Notes: generated by a model not told the origin, from the sequence alone. DNA of 64,000 nt from Streptomyces kurssanovii (GCF_014649695.1 NZ_BMTN01000012.1:62001-126000); one strand, 5' to 3'. Shown: positions 28,528 through 39,764, counted from the stretch's first letter. Numbers and translations are program-made.

Positions 28528-29205
28528 TCAGCGGCGGTCCTCGTCGCCCGTCTCGGCCTCGTCCTGCTTCACCTGGACGTCAGGTTCCAGCCCGGCCTGG
28601 GTGCTGCCGTCGACCGACGTCAGCGGGGCACGGTCGGAGACCTCCGTCGCAGCGGGCGGTTCCACCAGCCAGTCGGGATTGGCCTGTTTGTCCCACCACT
28701 TCCAAGCGGCGAAAGCCCCGCCGGCCAGTACGCCGAGGACCGCGAGACCCTTGGCGAGTCGACCGGCCTTCGACCGCCGCTCGTGCTTCCTCACAAGCTT
28801 CCGAATCTCCTTGGCCGTCACCTGACCGCGTAGCGCGGCCAGAGCGGCAGCCGAACGGGCCGTAGCCTCCTCACGAACGGGCTGAGCCACGGCCATCGCG
28901 TGCTCGACACGCGGGACGGTGTAGTCGGCCGCCTGACGGGCGGCCCTCCTGGCCTGTACCGCTGCGCGGCGCGCGGCCACATCGACTTTCGGCGGTACGT
29001 GTGGTGCGACACGACTGCCGTACTGAACACGGGCCGCCGTAGCGGCCTGCGAAACCTTCGGCGCGAGCCGTACGCGGGCCTCGTGCGCATAATGCGCGGC
29101 CTGGTCCTTGGCCGTGCCGGCGTAAGGCGCCACCACGTCCGCGGCGTGCAGCACGCTGTCCTTCGCCGTACCGGTCGCGGCGCGCACGCTGTCCATGCGG
29201 GTCAC
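28528..29205 (-). CDS. DUF5324 family membrane-associated protein
   Basis: A 225-aa protein with long Ala/Arg-rich amphipathic helices (repeated AAR-type segments), a single membrane helix (LAKGLAVLGVLAGGAFAAWKWW) and an acidic tail. GAGGAGGAT lies just before the GTG at 29205; an ATG at 29196 is the alternative. It is convergent with the DUF6344 gene and divergent from the PPIase gene, the arrangement typical of Streptomyces. Function unknown. Confidence 0.78.
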   Translation of the reverse strand: MTRMDSVRAATGTAKDSVLHAADVVAPYAGTAKDQAAHYAHEARVRLAPKVSQAATAARVQYGSRVAPHVPPKVDVAARRAAVQARRAARQAADYTVPRVEHAMAVAQPVREEATARSAAALAALRGQVTAKEIRKLVRKHERRSKAGRLAKGLAVLGVLAGGAFAAWKWWDKQANPDWLVEPPAATEVSDRAPLTSVDGSTQAGLEPDVQVKQDEAETGDEDRR

Positions 29206-29480
29206 GGGATCCTCCTCCTCGGTGGCGTTCTGAGGGTGACCGGGGTTGTCCCCAGTTGGGGTACAGTCCCGCCTTTCCACCCGATTGAAAATCATGCCCG
29301 TTGAACGCCGCCCCGGCATGCGGGGCGGGCATCCGGGTCATGCCGGGAGCTTGTGGACGACGATGCCACGGATCCACCCAAAGCGTGCCGCTCGGGCGAC
29401 GACCCGGCGGCCTTTCTCCGTGAGCGGCTCTTCCGTGCAAGGATCGGGAGACGTCAGAGAAGACTTACGGAAGGCAGATC

Positions 29481-30008
29481 GTGGCCGAGCAGCTTTACGC
29501 CACCCTGAAGACCAACCAAGGCGACATCGAGATCCGGCTTCTGCCGAACCACGCGCCCAAGACGGTCAAGAACTTCGTCGAGCTCGCGCAGGGCAAGAGG
29601 GAGTGGGTCAACCCGGCGACCGGCAAGAAGTCCACGGACAGGCTGTACGACGGCACGGTCTTCCACCGCGTGATCAGCGGCTTCATGATTCAGGGCGGCG
29701 ACCCGCTGGGCAACGGCACGGGCGGCCCGGGCTACGAGTTCGAGGACGAGTTCCACCCGGACCTGGCCTTCGACAAGCCGTACCTGCTGGCCATGGCCAA
29801 CGCCGGCCCGGGGACCAACGGCTCCCAGTTCTTCATCACCGTGGCCCCGACCGCGTGGCTGACCCGCAAGCACACCATCTTCGGTGAGGTCAGCACCGAC
29901 GCCGGCAAGAAGGTCGTCGACGCGATCGTGGGCACCCAGACGAACCCGCGCACCGACCGGCCCGTCAACGACGTCGTGATCGAGTCCGTCGTCGTCGAGA
30001 CGCGCTGA
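29481..30008 (+). CDS. Cyclophilin-type peptidyl-prolyl cis-trans isomerase
   Basis: A 175-aa cyclophilin. Signature residues are FHRVISGFMIQGGD (catalytic Arg), LAMANAGPGTNGSQFFIT and the late Trp/His segment (AWLTRKHTIFGEV). No signal peptide is present, so it is cytoplasmic. The start is GTG with GGAAGG 7 bp upstream. Family role: proline isomerisation in protein folding. Confidence 0.95.
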   Translation: MAEQLYATLKTNQGDIEIRLLPNHAPKTVKNFVELAQGKREWVNPATGKKSTDRLYDGTVFHRVISGFMIQGGDPLGNGTGGPGYEFEDEFHPDLAFDKPYLLAMANAGPGTNGSQFFITVAPTAWLTRKHTIFGEVSTDAGKKVVDAIVGTQTNPRTDRPVNDVVIESVVVETR

Positions 30009-30045
30009 CGCCCGCGGCAGGCGGTTTTCCCCAGGGGAACCTTTG

Positions 30046-30077
30046 CGCCCCGTCCATCCGTAAGGATGGGCGGGGCG
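30046..30077 (+). terminator. Terminator-like hairpin after the PPIase gene
   Basis: CGCCCCGTCCATCC and GGATGGGCGGGGCG form a 14-bp stem with one G-U pair around GTAA. It lies between the PPIase and rhomboid genes and has no T-run. Confidence 0.5.
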
Positions 30078-30109
30078 ACGTCGTGAGCCCAGATTGGTGA
30101 GGTGATCCC

Positions 30110-31009
30110 ATGGACCAGGCGCCAGGCGGTCCGCAGGAGCCGGGGGACGCCCACGGCCTGCGCAGTTGCTACCGCCACCCCGGCCGCGAGACGGGCATCA
30201 CGTGCACCCGCTGCGAGCGGCCGATCTGCACGGACTGCATGGTCGACGCGTCTGTCGGGTTCCACTGCCCGGAATGCGTCCGCACCGGTTCCGGTACGGG
30301 ACACCACCCGAACGCGACCCGGCCGCGGACCATCGCGGGTGGTGCGATCGCGGCAGACCCACGGCTGATGACAAAGATCATCCTGGCCCTCAACATCGCC
30401 ATGTTCGGTCTGGCGCTCGGGCTCGACGACCAGTTCGTCCACCGGTTCACGATGATCGGCTACGCGTACGACCGCAGCCTCGCGGAGGTCGTGGGCGTCG
30501 CGGACGGCGAGTGGTACCGCATGGCCACGGCGATGTTCCTCCATCAGGAAGCGTGGCACATCTTCTTCAACATGCTGCTGCTGTGGTGGCTGGGCGGTCC
30601 GCTGGAGGAGGCGCTCGGGCGGGTGCGCTACCTCGCGCTCTACCTGATCTCGGGCCTGGCTGGCAGCGCCTTCACGTATCTGCTCGAGACGCCGGACCAA
30701 GGGTCGCTGGGCGCCTCCGGCGCGATCTACGGCCTGCTCGGCGCCACCGTGGTGCTGATGCGCAGGCTGCGGCAGGACCTGCGTCCGATCATGGTGCTCA
30801 TCGCGATCAACCTGGTCATCACGTTCTTCTGGGCGGGCATCGCCTGGCAGGCGCACATCGGCGGCCTGGTCGCCGGAGTCGTGATCGCGTACGGCCTGGT
30901 GCACGCACCGCAAGGAAAGCGCCGCAACGCCGTGCAGCTCGCCGTCTGCGCGGCGGTCCTGCTCCTGAGTGTCGTCGCTGTCGTGGCCAGGACCGCCGCC
31001 ATCACATGA
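30110..31009 (+). CDS. Rhomboid intramembrane serine protease with N-terminal zinc finger
   Basis: A 299-aa protein. Residues 20-56 hold a Cys/His cluster (C20, H23, C32, C35, C40, C43, H52, C53, C56) that looks like a B-box or double zinc-binding finger on the cytoplasmic side. Six to seven membrane helices follow. The rhomboid catalytic dyad is GASGAIYG (Ser203) and AHIGG (His249). The HxxxN-type motif is HIFFNMLLL. Substrates are unknown. Confidence 0.92.
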   Translation: MDQAPGGPQEPGDAHGLRSCYRHPGRETGITCTRCERPICTDCMVDASVGFHCPECVRTGSGTGHHPNATRPRTIAGGAIAADPRLMTKIILALNIAMFGLALGLDDQFVHRFTMIGYAYDRSLAEVVGVADGEWYRMATAMFLHQEAWHIFFNMLLLWWLGGPLEEALGRVRYLALYLISGLAGSAFTYLLETPDQGSLGASGAIYGLLGATVVLMRRLRQDLRPIMVLIAINLVITFFWAGIAWQAHIGGLVAGVVIAYGLVHAPQGKRRNAVQLAVCAAVLLLSVVAVVARTAAIT

Positions 31010-31043
31010 CCTGACAGCAACGGGAGTGGAGCTTTCCCCAGAG

Positions 31044-31245
31044 TTGTCCACAGCGTGTGGCGGATCTTGTGCATCATGTGTGGAACAAGCGTGCCCCTTG
31101 TCCCTGACCTGGGCTTTTCCAGGAGAGACAAGGGGCTGATCGCTTCACCGGCCTGGCCGCCGCAGTCACATCGGCGTCAACGGGCCGAGAGTTATCCACA
31201 GATCTTCTGACCTTTTCCCCGGCCTGTGGAAAACGGTGTGGACAA
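31044..31245. promoter_or_regulatory. Cluster of five DnaA boxes
   Basis: TTGTCCACA (31044-31052, +), TGTGGAACA (31079-31087, reverse box with mismatch), TTATCCACA (31192-31200, +), TGTGGAAAA (31225-31233, one mismatch) and TGTGGACAA (31237-31245, reverse perfect). Three are perfect 9-mers within about 200 bp. The region is convergent (rhomboid + / crgA -), so they are unlikely to be promoter elements. Confidence 0.7.
31094..31135. terminator. Nested hairpin between rhomboid and crgA
   Basis: CCCCTTGTC (31094-31102) pairs with GACAAGGGG (31127-31135) and encloses a second stem CCTGG/CCAGG with a T-rich loop. It probably terminates the convergent genes and lies inside the DnaA-box cluster. 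Confidence 0.65.
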
Positions 31246-31280
31246 CTGGGGACCCGGCCCCGTGCCCGGCTGCGGAGCAG

Positions 31281-31538
31281 CTACTTCCACTGGGTGGAGA
31301 CGCCGAACCCGGCGGCGATGAACCCGAAGCCGGCGACGATGTTCCAGTTGCCGAAGCTCTTGATCGGCAGGTCGCCCTCGGTCACATAGAACAGGACGAT
31401 CCAAGCGAGTCCGATCAGGAACAGGGCGAGCATCACCGGCGCGACCCAGCTGCGGTTGGTGAGCTTTATGGTCGCCGCCTGCTTCGCGGCCGGAGGCGGC
31501 GTGAAGTCGGCCTTCTTGCGGATACGTGACTTCGGCAC
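31281..31538 (-). CDS. crgA: Cell division protein CrgA
   Basis: An 85-aa protein beginning [16 protein letters not shown], with two membrane helices ([20 protein letters not shown] and [17 protein letters not shown]) and the terminal TQWK. CrgA acts at the septum and in Streptomyces limits FtsZ ring formation before aerial sporulation. Its place between rhomboid and DUF881/sortase genes is conserved. Confidence 0.95.
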   Translation of the reverse strand: MPKSRIRKKADFTPPPAAKQAATIKLTNRSWVAPVMLALFLIGLAWIVLFYVTEGDLPIKSFGNWNIVAGFGFIAAGFGVSTQWK

Positions 31539-31678
31539 GAGGGACTCTCCTGTCGATGCGCTGCGTTACCGCGCAGGGAACTGTGGCTGGCGCCGGGGCC
31601 GGAGCCAGGGGGGCCACTGCCGCCCCCGGGCGTCCGTTAGCGTAGTGCTTCCGCGGTGCCGAAGGAGATAAGGGTACG

Positions 31679-32446
31679 TTGAGCAATTCTGCCGACTCCC
31701 CGCAAGGCCCCGTTCGCCGCTCGAAGTGGCGACCGGTCCGGCTGCTGACGGCTGCCGTTTTCGCCCTCGCGGGGCTGATCTTCGTGACCAGCTTCAACAC
31801 CGCCAAGGGTACGGACCTGCGCACCGACGACTCCTTGCTGAGGCTCTCTGACCTGATCAAGCAGCGGAGCGAGAAGAACGGCGACCTCGAGGAGTCCACC
31901 TCGGCCGTGCGCGGCGACGTGGACGCCCTCGCACAGCGCGACGACGGCTCCACCGAGGCCGAGGACGCGAAGCTGGCGGCGCTGGAGGAGACCGCGGGCA
32001 CGGAGCCCCTCAAAGGCAGTGCCCTGACCGTCACCCTCGACGACGCCCCGCCGGACGCCCGGGCCGCCCCCGGCTACCCGGAGCCGCAGGCCAACGACCT
32101 GGTCATCCACCAGCAGGACCTGCAAGCCGTCGTCAACGCCCTGTGGCAGGGCGGCGCCAAGGGCATCCGCGTCATGGACCAGCGGCTGATCTCCACCAGC
32201 GCCGTGCGCTGCGTCGGCAACACGCTGATCCTCCAGGGCCGGGTCTACTCACCGCCCTACAAGGTCACCGCCGTCGGTGACCAGGACGTGCTCAAGAAGG
32301 CACTCGCCGACTCTCCCGCGATCCAGAACTACCAGCTGTACGTGGAGGCCTACGGCCTCGGCTGGAAGGTCGACGAGAACGAGACCGTGACTCTCCCCGG
32401 CTACTCCGGCACAGTGGATCTGCACTACGCGAAACCCGTCGGGTAA
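31679..32446 (+). CDS. DUF881 family membrane protein
   Basis: A 255-aa protein with one N-terminal membrane helix (LLTAAVFALAGLIFVTS) and an extracytoplasmic DUF881 domain (NDLVIHQQDLQAVVNALWQG, GAKGIRVMDQRL, AVGDQDVLKKAL). The start is TTG at 31679, with AGGG 4 bp and GAAGGAG about 11 bp upstream. It is divergent from crgA, as in relatives. The function is unknown; DUF881 genes cluster with division and sortase genes. Confidence 0.88.
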   Translation: MSNSADSPQGPVRRSKWRPVRLLTAAVFALAGLIFVTSFNTAKGTDLRTDDSLLRLSDLIKQRSEKNGDLEESTSAVRGDVDALAQRDDGSTEAEDAKLAALEETAGTEPLKGSALTVTLDDAPPDARAAPGYPEPQANDLVIHQQDLQAVVNALWQGGAKGIRVMDQRLISTSAVRCVGNTLILQGRVYSPPYKVTAVGDQDVLKKALADSPAIQNYQLYVEAYGLGWKVDENETVTLPGYSGTVDLHYAKPVG

Positions 32447-32479
32447 GCCTGCCTGTGGCGCTTGGGGGAGCCGGTGTCG

Positions 32480-33172
32480 ATGCGTGTGCTCGTCCGGACC
32501 TTCAGTGAGCTGTGCATCACCATCGGCGCCCTGATCGTGCTGTTCGTCGTCCATCTGCTGTTCTGGACCGGGATCGAGGCCGACAGGGCCACGGCCGGCG
32601 AGATCGGCAGCCTGCGGGCGGACTGGGCGGCGAAGGCGCCCGAGCCCGGCAGTGCCCCCGCACCCGGGCCGACGACCGCGGCGTACGAGCCTGGTGAGCC
32701 CTTCGCGGTCATGCACATCCCGCGGTTCGGCAAGGACTGGGACCGGCCCGTCCTCCAGGGCACGGAGCCCGGGGTGCTCAGGAGGGGGCTCGGGCACTAC
32801 GCCTCCACGGGCAGGCTCGGAGCCACCGGCAACTTCGCGGTCGCGGGCCACCGCCGTACGCACGGAGACCCGTTCAAGGATTTTCCGGAGCTGCGTCCCG
32901 GTGACGAAGTCGTGCTCACCGACGGTACGACCTGGTTCACCTACCGCATCGCGAACAGGCCCCACCGGACCGTCCCCGGCGACATCGGCGTGATCGAACC
33001 GGTGCCCCGCCCGCTCCGGCGGGAGGTGGCCCCCTTCGACGAGCCAGGGCGCTATCTGACACTCACCACCTGCGAGCCCGAGTGGGGGAGCAGCCACCGT
33101 CTCGTCGTCTGGGCGCACCTCGATGCGACCCACCCTGTGACCGACGGCAAGCCACCGGCTTTGCGCAGCTGA
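32480..33172 (+). CDS. Class E sortase (first of three)
   Basis: A 230-aa sortase. An N-terminal helix (ELCITIGALIVLFVVHLLFW) anchors it. Catalytic residues are His in AVAGHRRTHGDPF, Cys in YLTLTTCEPEW and the Arg that follows (SSHRLVVW). The ATG at 32480 lies 9 bp after GGGGGAG; GTG 32474 is the alternative. Class E sortases attach surface proteins such as chaplins through an LAXTG motif. This copy lies apart from the tandem pair at 34-36 kb. Confidence 0.9.
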   Translation: MRVLVRTFSELCITIGALIVLFVVHLLFWTGIEADRATAGEIGSLRADWAAKAPEPGSAPAPGPTTAAYEPGEPFAVMHIPRFGKDWDRPVLQGTEPGVLRRGLGHYASTGRLGATGNFAVAGHRRTHGDPFKDFPELRPGDEVVLTDGTTWFTYRIANRPHRTVPGDIGVIEPVPRPLRREVAPFDEPGRYLTLTTCEPEWGSSHRLVVWAHLDATHPVTDGKPPALRS

Positions 33173-33228
33173 CCCACAGGCCTCCGCGGCCCTTTAGTCT
33201 GGTGCCGTACCGAACGGAAAGGGACGGC

Positions 33229-33402
33229 ATGTACGGCTGGATCTGGCGGCATCTGCCGGGCAACGCGTGGGTGCGGGCGGCTCTCTCGCTCGTGCTCGTC
33301 CTGGCGGTCGTCTACGTGCTGTTCCAGTACGTCTTCCCGTGGGCCGAACCGTTGCTCCCGTTCGGCGACGTGACGGTCGACGGAGAGGGAGCAGCCCGGT
33401 GA
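33229..33402 (+). CDS. Small membrane protein upstream of pabA
   Basis: A 57-aa protein with one helix (AALSLVLVLAVVYVLFQYVF) and a short acidic tail. AAAGGGA precedes the ATG. The stop overlaps the pabA GTG by 4 bp, which supports a real, co-translated gene. No known function. Confidence 0.75.
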   Translation: MYGWIWRHLPGNAWVRAALSLVLVLAVVYVLFQYVFPWAEPLLPFGDVTVDGEGAAR

Positions 33403-34037
33403 GCGCGCGCATTCTCGTCGTCGACAACTACGACAGCTTCGTCTTCAACCTCGTCCAGTACCTGTACCAGCTCGGCGCGGAGTGCGAGGTCGTGCGCAAC
33501 GACGAGGTCGCCCTCGAGCACGCGCAGGACGGCTTCGACGGGGTGCTGCTGTCACCCGGTCCCGGCGCTCCCGAGGAGGCCGGCGTGTGCATCGACATGG
33601 TGCGGCACTGCGCGGCCACCGGAGTACCCGTGTTCGGCGTGTGCCTGGGCATGCAGTCGATGGCCGTCGCGTACGGCGGGGTGGTGAACCGGGCCCCCGA
33701 GCTGCTGCACGGCAAGACCTCGCCGGTCACCCACGAGGGCACGGGCGTCTTCGAGGGCCTGCCGTCGCCCTTCATCGCGACCCGCTACCACTCGCTGGCG
33801 GCGGAGCCGGCGCGGTTCCCGGCCGAGCTGGAAGTGACGGCCCGTACGGCGGACGGCATCATCATGGGGCTGCGCCACCGTGAACTGCCGGTCGAGGGCG
33901 TGCAGTTCCACCCCGAGTCGGTTCTCACCGAACACGGCCATCGGATGCTCGCCAACTGGCTGGAGCAGTGCGGCGACACCGGGGCGGTCGGTCGTTCGGC
34001 GGGACTCGCACCGGTGGTGGGCAAGGCTCTGGCGTGA
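33399..34037 (+). CDS. pabA: Aminodeoxychorismate/anthranilate synthase glutaminase subunit
   Basis: A 212-aa class I glutamine amidotransferase. NYDSFVFNLVQYL at the start, nucleophile Cys in GVCLGMQ and His/Glu in VQFHPESV complete the triad. It supplies ammonia to PabB/TrpE for p-aminobenzoate or anthranilate. No chorismate-binding partner is beside it; it sits among sortase genes, overlapping both neighbours by 4 bp. Whether it serves folate or tryptophan cannot be told from sequence alone. Confidence 0.9.
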   Translation: MSARILVVDNYDSFVFNLVQYLYQLGAECEVVRNDEVALEHAQDGFDGVLLSPGPGAPEEAGVCIDMVRHCAATGVPVFGVCLGMQSMAVAYGGVVNRAPELLHGKTSPVTHEGTGVFEGLPSPFIATRYHSLAAEPARFPAELEVTARTADGIIMGLRHRELPVEGVQFHPESVLTEHGHRMLANWLEQCGDTGAVGRSAGLAPVVGKALA

Positions 34038-35317
34038 GCGCCGTGCGCCCGGGGCACGAGCACGAATACGAGTACGAGGGCCGGTACGGGTACGGCCCCG
34101 AGGGGCAGGAGCCCGCGTACGACCCGTTGACGGACCCCCTGCCTCCTGACCGGCAGGGCTCACCGTGGTTCCGGGCGACGAACATCCCGCCGGGAGCGGA
34201 CGACGCGGCACCGGACCTCGGCGCCACCGGCATGGCGGGGCCCGCCGGGCCACAGCGGCAGGAGCCGGAGCCGCAGGAGTGGTCGGCGCTCCAACAGCCC
34301 CTGAACGCCGCGGAGGAGCCCCGGCGCGACTGGTACGCGGCCGGGGCGGCGGCGGACCCTGTCACGGCCTCCTTGCCCGCACAGGCGCCCGCGCCGGGGC
34401 AGGAACAACGGCGAACCCCCGTCTCGGACCCGATTCTTGTGCCCGACGACGAGACGGTGGCCCTGCGCACGTCCGACACCCGCCGTGCGGTGGAGACACC
34501 ACCGGGTCCGGGGCGGGCCGAGCGGCGCCGCGCCGCCAAGAGCCGCGGTCGCAGACGTGCTTCCGCCCCGGCAGCGGCACCGGTGGCCGGGGAGCCGGGG
34601 AAGCCGCTCTCCCGAGTCGAGGCCCGGCGTGCGGCGCGTGCCGCGAAGGACAGCCCGGCCGTCATCGCCAGCCGTGCCATCGGTGAACTGTTCATCACCT
34701 TCGGCGTATTGATGCTGCTGTTCGTCACCTATCAGCTGTGGTGGACGAACGTGCTCGCCGGACAACAGGCCGACAAGGCGGCGAACAAGATCCAGGACGA
34801 CTGGGCGAACGGCCGCAAGCCCGACGCGTTCGAGCCCGGTCAGGGTTTCGCCATCATGTACATCCCCAAGCTGGACGTCGTCGTGCCGATCGCGGAGGGC
34901 ATCGACAAGCAGAGCGTGCTCGACCGGGGCATGGTCGGCCACTACGGCGAGGGAAAGCTCAAGACGGCGATGCCCGAGGACAAGCAGGGCAACTTCGCGG
35001 TCGCGGGCCACCGCAACACCCACGGCGAACCGTTCCGGTACATCAACCGCCTCGAGCGCGGAGATCCGATCGTCGTCGAGACGCAGGACACGTACTACAC
35101 GTACGAGATGGCGAACATCCTTCCGCAGACCTCGCCGTCGAACGTGAGCGTGATCAGTCCTGTGCCGGAGCAGTCCGGGTTCAAGGAGCCCGGCCGCTAC
35201 ATCACATTGACGACCTGCACCCCTGAATTCACGAGTACATATCGAATGATCGTGTGGGGCAAGATGGTCGAGGAACGGCCGCGCAGCAAGGGCAAACCCG
35301 ACGCGCTCGTCGGCTGA
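34034..35317 (+). CDS. Class E sortase with long disordered N-terminus
   Basis: A 427-aa protein. The first 210 residues are Pro/Glu/Gly-rich and probably cytoplasmic. A membrane helix (IGELFITFGVLMLLFVTYQLWW) and the sortase domain follow, with AVAGHRNTHGEPF (His), ITLTTCTPEFTS (Cys) and YRMIVW (Arg). By position it corresponds to SrtE1 of the S. coelicolor SrtE1/SrtE2 pair, the housekeeping enzymes that anchor chaplins. The GTG overlaps the pabA stop. Confidence 0.9.
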   Translation: MSAVRPGHEHEYEYEGRYGYGPEGQEPAYDPLTDPLPPDRQGSPWFRATNIPPGADDAAPDLGATGMAGPAGPQRQEPEPQEWSALQQPLNAAEEPRRDWYAAGAAADPVTASLPAQAPAPGQEQRRTPVSDPILVPDDETVALRTSDTRRAVETPPGPGRAERRRAAKSRGRRRASAPAAAPVAGEPGKPLSRVEARRAARAAKDSPAVIASRAIGELFITFGVLMLLFVTYQLWWTNVLAGQQADKAANKIQDDWANGRKPDAFEPGQGFAIMYIPKLDVVVPIAEGIDKQSVLDRGMVGHYGEGKLKTAMPEDKQGNFAVAGHRNTHGEPFRYINRLERGDPIVVETQDTYYTYEMANILPQTSPSNVSVISPVPEQSGFKEPGRYITLTTCTPEFTSTYRMIVWGKMVEERPRSKGKPDALVG

Positions 35318-35344
35318 GACACCTCAAGACAGGGAACAGGTGCA

Positions 35345-36022
35345 GTGGCACGTGCACGAGGCCGGGTCGCCGGCGCCATCAGTGTCTTCGGAGAGCTGCT
35401 GATCACCGCGGGTGTGGTGCTGGGGCTCTTCGTCGTCTACTCGCTGTGGTGGACCAACGTTCTGGCCGACCGCGAGTCGTCCAGGCAGGGCGACCGGATC
35501 CGCGACGACTGGGCGAACAGCGGCCCCGGGGCGCTGGACACGAAGGACGGCATCGGCTTCCTCCACGTACCCGCGATGGGCGCCGACGAGGTCCTGGTGA
35601 AGAAGGGAACGAACACCAAGGAGCTCAACAACGGCATCGCCGGTTACTACACCGAGCCGATCAAGTCGGCCCTCCCCTGGGACGACAAGGGCAACTTCAC
35701 GCTGGCCGCGCACAGGGACGGGCACGGAGCCAAGTTCCACAACATCCACAAGATCAAGAACGGTGATCCGGTCGTCTTCGAGACCAAGGACACCTGGTAC
35801 GTCTACAAGGTCTACAAGACGCTGCCGAAGACGTCGAAGTACAACGTGGAGGTACTGCAGCCGGTCCCGAAGGAGTCCGGGAAGACGAAGCCGGGCCGCT
35901 ACATCACGCTGACGACGTGCACGCCGATCTACACCTCGGACTACCGGTACATCGTGTGGGGCGAGCTGGAGCGCACCGAGAAGGTCGACGCGAAGCGCAC
36001 GCCTCCGGCGGAGCTGCGCTAG
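35345..36022 (+). CDS. Class E sortase (third of three)
   Basis: A 225-aa sortase. It has a short N-terminus, one helix (FGELLITAGVVLGLFVVYSLWW) and the domain with AAHRDGHGAKF (His), ITLTTCTPIYTS (Cys) and YRYIVW (Arg). It is 27 bp downstream of the longer sortase gene and probably forms its SrtE2 partner. A terminator follows. Confidence 0.9.
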   Translation: MARARGRVAGAISVFGELLITAGVVLGLFVVYSLWWTNVLADRESSRQGDRIRDDWANSGPGALDTKDGIGFLHVPAMGADEVLVKKGTNTKELNNGIAGYYTEPIKSALPWDDKGNFTLAAHRDGHGAKFHNIHKIKNGDPVVFETKDTWYVYKVYKTLPKTSKYNVEVLQPVPKESGKTKPGRYITLTTCTPIYTSDYRYIVWGELERTEKVDAKRTPPAELR

Positions 36023-36046
36023 CTTCCCGGCGGTCCGTCCATGCAA

Positions 36047-36080
36047 TGAGCCCCGGCACCCTTGAGGATGCCGGGGCTCA
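36047..36080. terminator. Terminator between sortase and pknB
   Basis: TGAGCCCCGGCA (36047-36058) and TGCCGGGGCTCA (36069-36080) form a 12-bp stem between convergent operons. Confidence 0.85.
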
Positions 36081-36106
36081 CTGCTTGCCGTTCGCGGAGG
36101 CGGGCG

Positions 36107-38134
<2,028 letters not shown>

Positions 38135-38303
38135 AACTGTTCCAGCCCTCTCCGTCAGTCCCGACCGCACCCGTGTGTGGTCCTCCGGTGTGCTGTTTCG
38201 CGCAAAGGCTACCGGGCACGCCGTACTTGATCCGCCCGCAATCGGCAGCTGATACCCGACCGGTATCGCAATGTGCAGGTATGGAGGCCGGGAGTGATCC
38301 TCG

Positions 38304-39764
38304 TCACTGCCTGTCGCCCAGCACCGCCTGCATCACGGCCTTGGCGATCGGGGCGGCGAGGCCGCCACCCGAGATGTCGTCGCGGCGGGCGTTGCTGTCC
38401 TCGACCACGACCGCGACGGCTACCGGTGAGCCGTTGTCGGTCTTGGCGTACGAGATGAACCAGGCGTACGGGTTCTTGCTGTTGTTCTCACCGTGCTGCG
38501 CCGTACCGGTCTTTCCGCCGACCTTCACGCCGTCGATGGCGGCGTTGCCGCCGGTGCCGTTCTCGACGACGTTCTCCATCATCTGCTGGAGCAGCTGGGC
38601 GTTCTCCGCGGAGATCGGCCGGCTCATCTCCTCAGGGTCGTTCTGCTGGATGACGTCCAGGTCCGGGGAGACCAGCTTGTCCACCATGTACGGCTTCATC
38701 AGCCTGCCGTCGTTCGCGATCGCCGCGGTGACCATGGCCATCTGGAGCGGGGTGGCGGCGGTGTTGAACTGGCCGATGGAGGACTGCGCGTTGCCGTCCC
38801 GGCTCATCTTCTTGTCGTAGACGGAGGCGGCGGCACGGATCGGGGTGTCGATCTCCGTGTTGTTGAAGCCGAACTTCTCCGCCATCTCGACCATCTTGTC
38901 GCGGCTCACGTCATCGCCCAGCTTGGCGAAGACGGAGTTGCAGGAGACCTCCATGGCCCTGTTCAGGGTGGCGTTCTCGCAGCCACTCGCGTGGTTGACC
39001 ATGGGGGTGCGGGTGCCCGGCAGGATGTACGGCTCCGGGGTCTCCGTCGGGTCGTTGATGTCCTTGACCGCACCGTATTCGAGTGCGGCGGCGGCCGTGA
39101 GCACCTTGAACGTGGAGCCCGGCGGGTACGTCTCGCGCAGCGCGCGGTTGAGCATCGGCTTGTCAGGGTCGTTGGTCAGGGCTGTCCACGCCTTCCCGTC
39201 CTTCTCCAGACGGCCGGCGAAGGATGAGGGATCGTACGACGGGGTGGAGGCCAGGGCGAGGATCTTGCCGGTCTTCGGGTCGATCGCCGCGACGGCGCCC
39301 TTCTTGTCGCCGAGTCCTTTGTAGGCCGCTTCCTGCGCCTTGCCACTGAGGGTGGTGACGGCGTTGCCGCCCTTCTTCTTGTCGCCCGTGAACATCGCCA
39401 TCGTGCGGTCGAAGAAGAGCTGGTCCGAATTGCCGCTGAGGATGCCGTCCTCGAGCTTCTCGAGCTGATTGGCGCCGAAGACCTGCGACGCGTAACCCGT
39501 CACGGGAGCCCACATGGGCCCGTTGGTGTAGGTCCGCTTGTACTTGTAGTAGTTGTCGTCCGTCTCGACGGAGCCGGTGATCGACTTGCCGTCGACGATG
39601 ATGTTGCCGCGTTCGTGCGCGTAGCGCTCGATCTCGACGCGCTTGTTGTACTTGTTCGCGTTGAGCTCGTCGGCCCGGACGTACTGGAGCCAGTTGTCCC
39701 GGATCATCAGGGCGAGGACCAGGATTCCGCAGAAGATCGCGATCCGGCGCAGAGGCTTGTTCAC
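38304..39764 (-). CDS. pbpA: Penicillin-binding protein PbpA (class B transpeptidase)
   Basis: A 486-aa class B PBP. It has one N-terminal helix, then a dimerisation region, then transpeptidase motifs STFK (217-220), SCN (274-276) and KTG (418-420). It has no transglycosylase domain. It partners the SEDS protein encoded immediately upstream, whose stop overlaps its ATG by 4 bp. Confidence 0.94.
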   Translation of the reverse strand: MNKPLRRIAIFCGILVLALMIRDNWLQYVRADELNANKYNKRVEIERYAHERGNIIVDGKSITGSVETDDNYYKYKRTYTNGPMWAPVTGYASQVFGANQLEKLEDGILSGNSDQLFFDRTMAMFTGDKKKGGNAVTTLSGKAQEAAYKGLGDKKGAVAAIDPKTGKILALASTPSYDPSSFAGRLEKDGKAWTALTNDPDKPMLNRALRETYPPGSTFKVLTAAAALEYGAVKDINDPTETPEPYILPGTRTPMVNHASGCENATLNRAMEVSCNSVFAKLGDDVSRDKMVEMAEKFGFNNTEIDTPIRAAASVYDKKMSRDGNAQSSIGQFNTAATPLQMAMVTAAIANDGRLMKPYMVDKLVSPDLDVIQQNDPEEMSRPISAENAQLLQQMMENVVENGTGGNAAIDGVKVGGKTGTAQHGENNSKNPYAWFISYAKTDNGSPVAVAVVVEDSNARRDDISGGGLAAPIAKAVMQAVLGDRQ

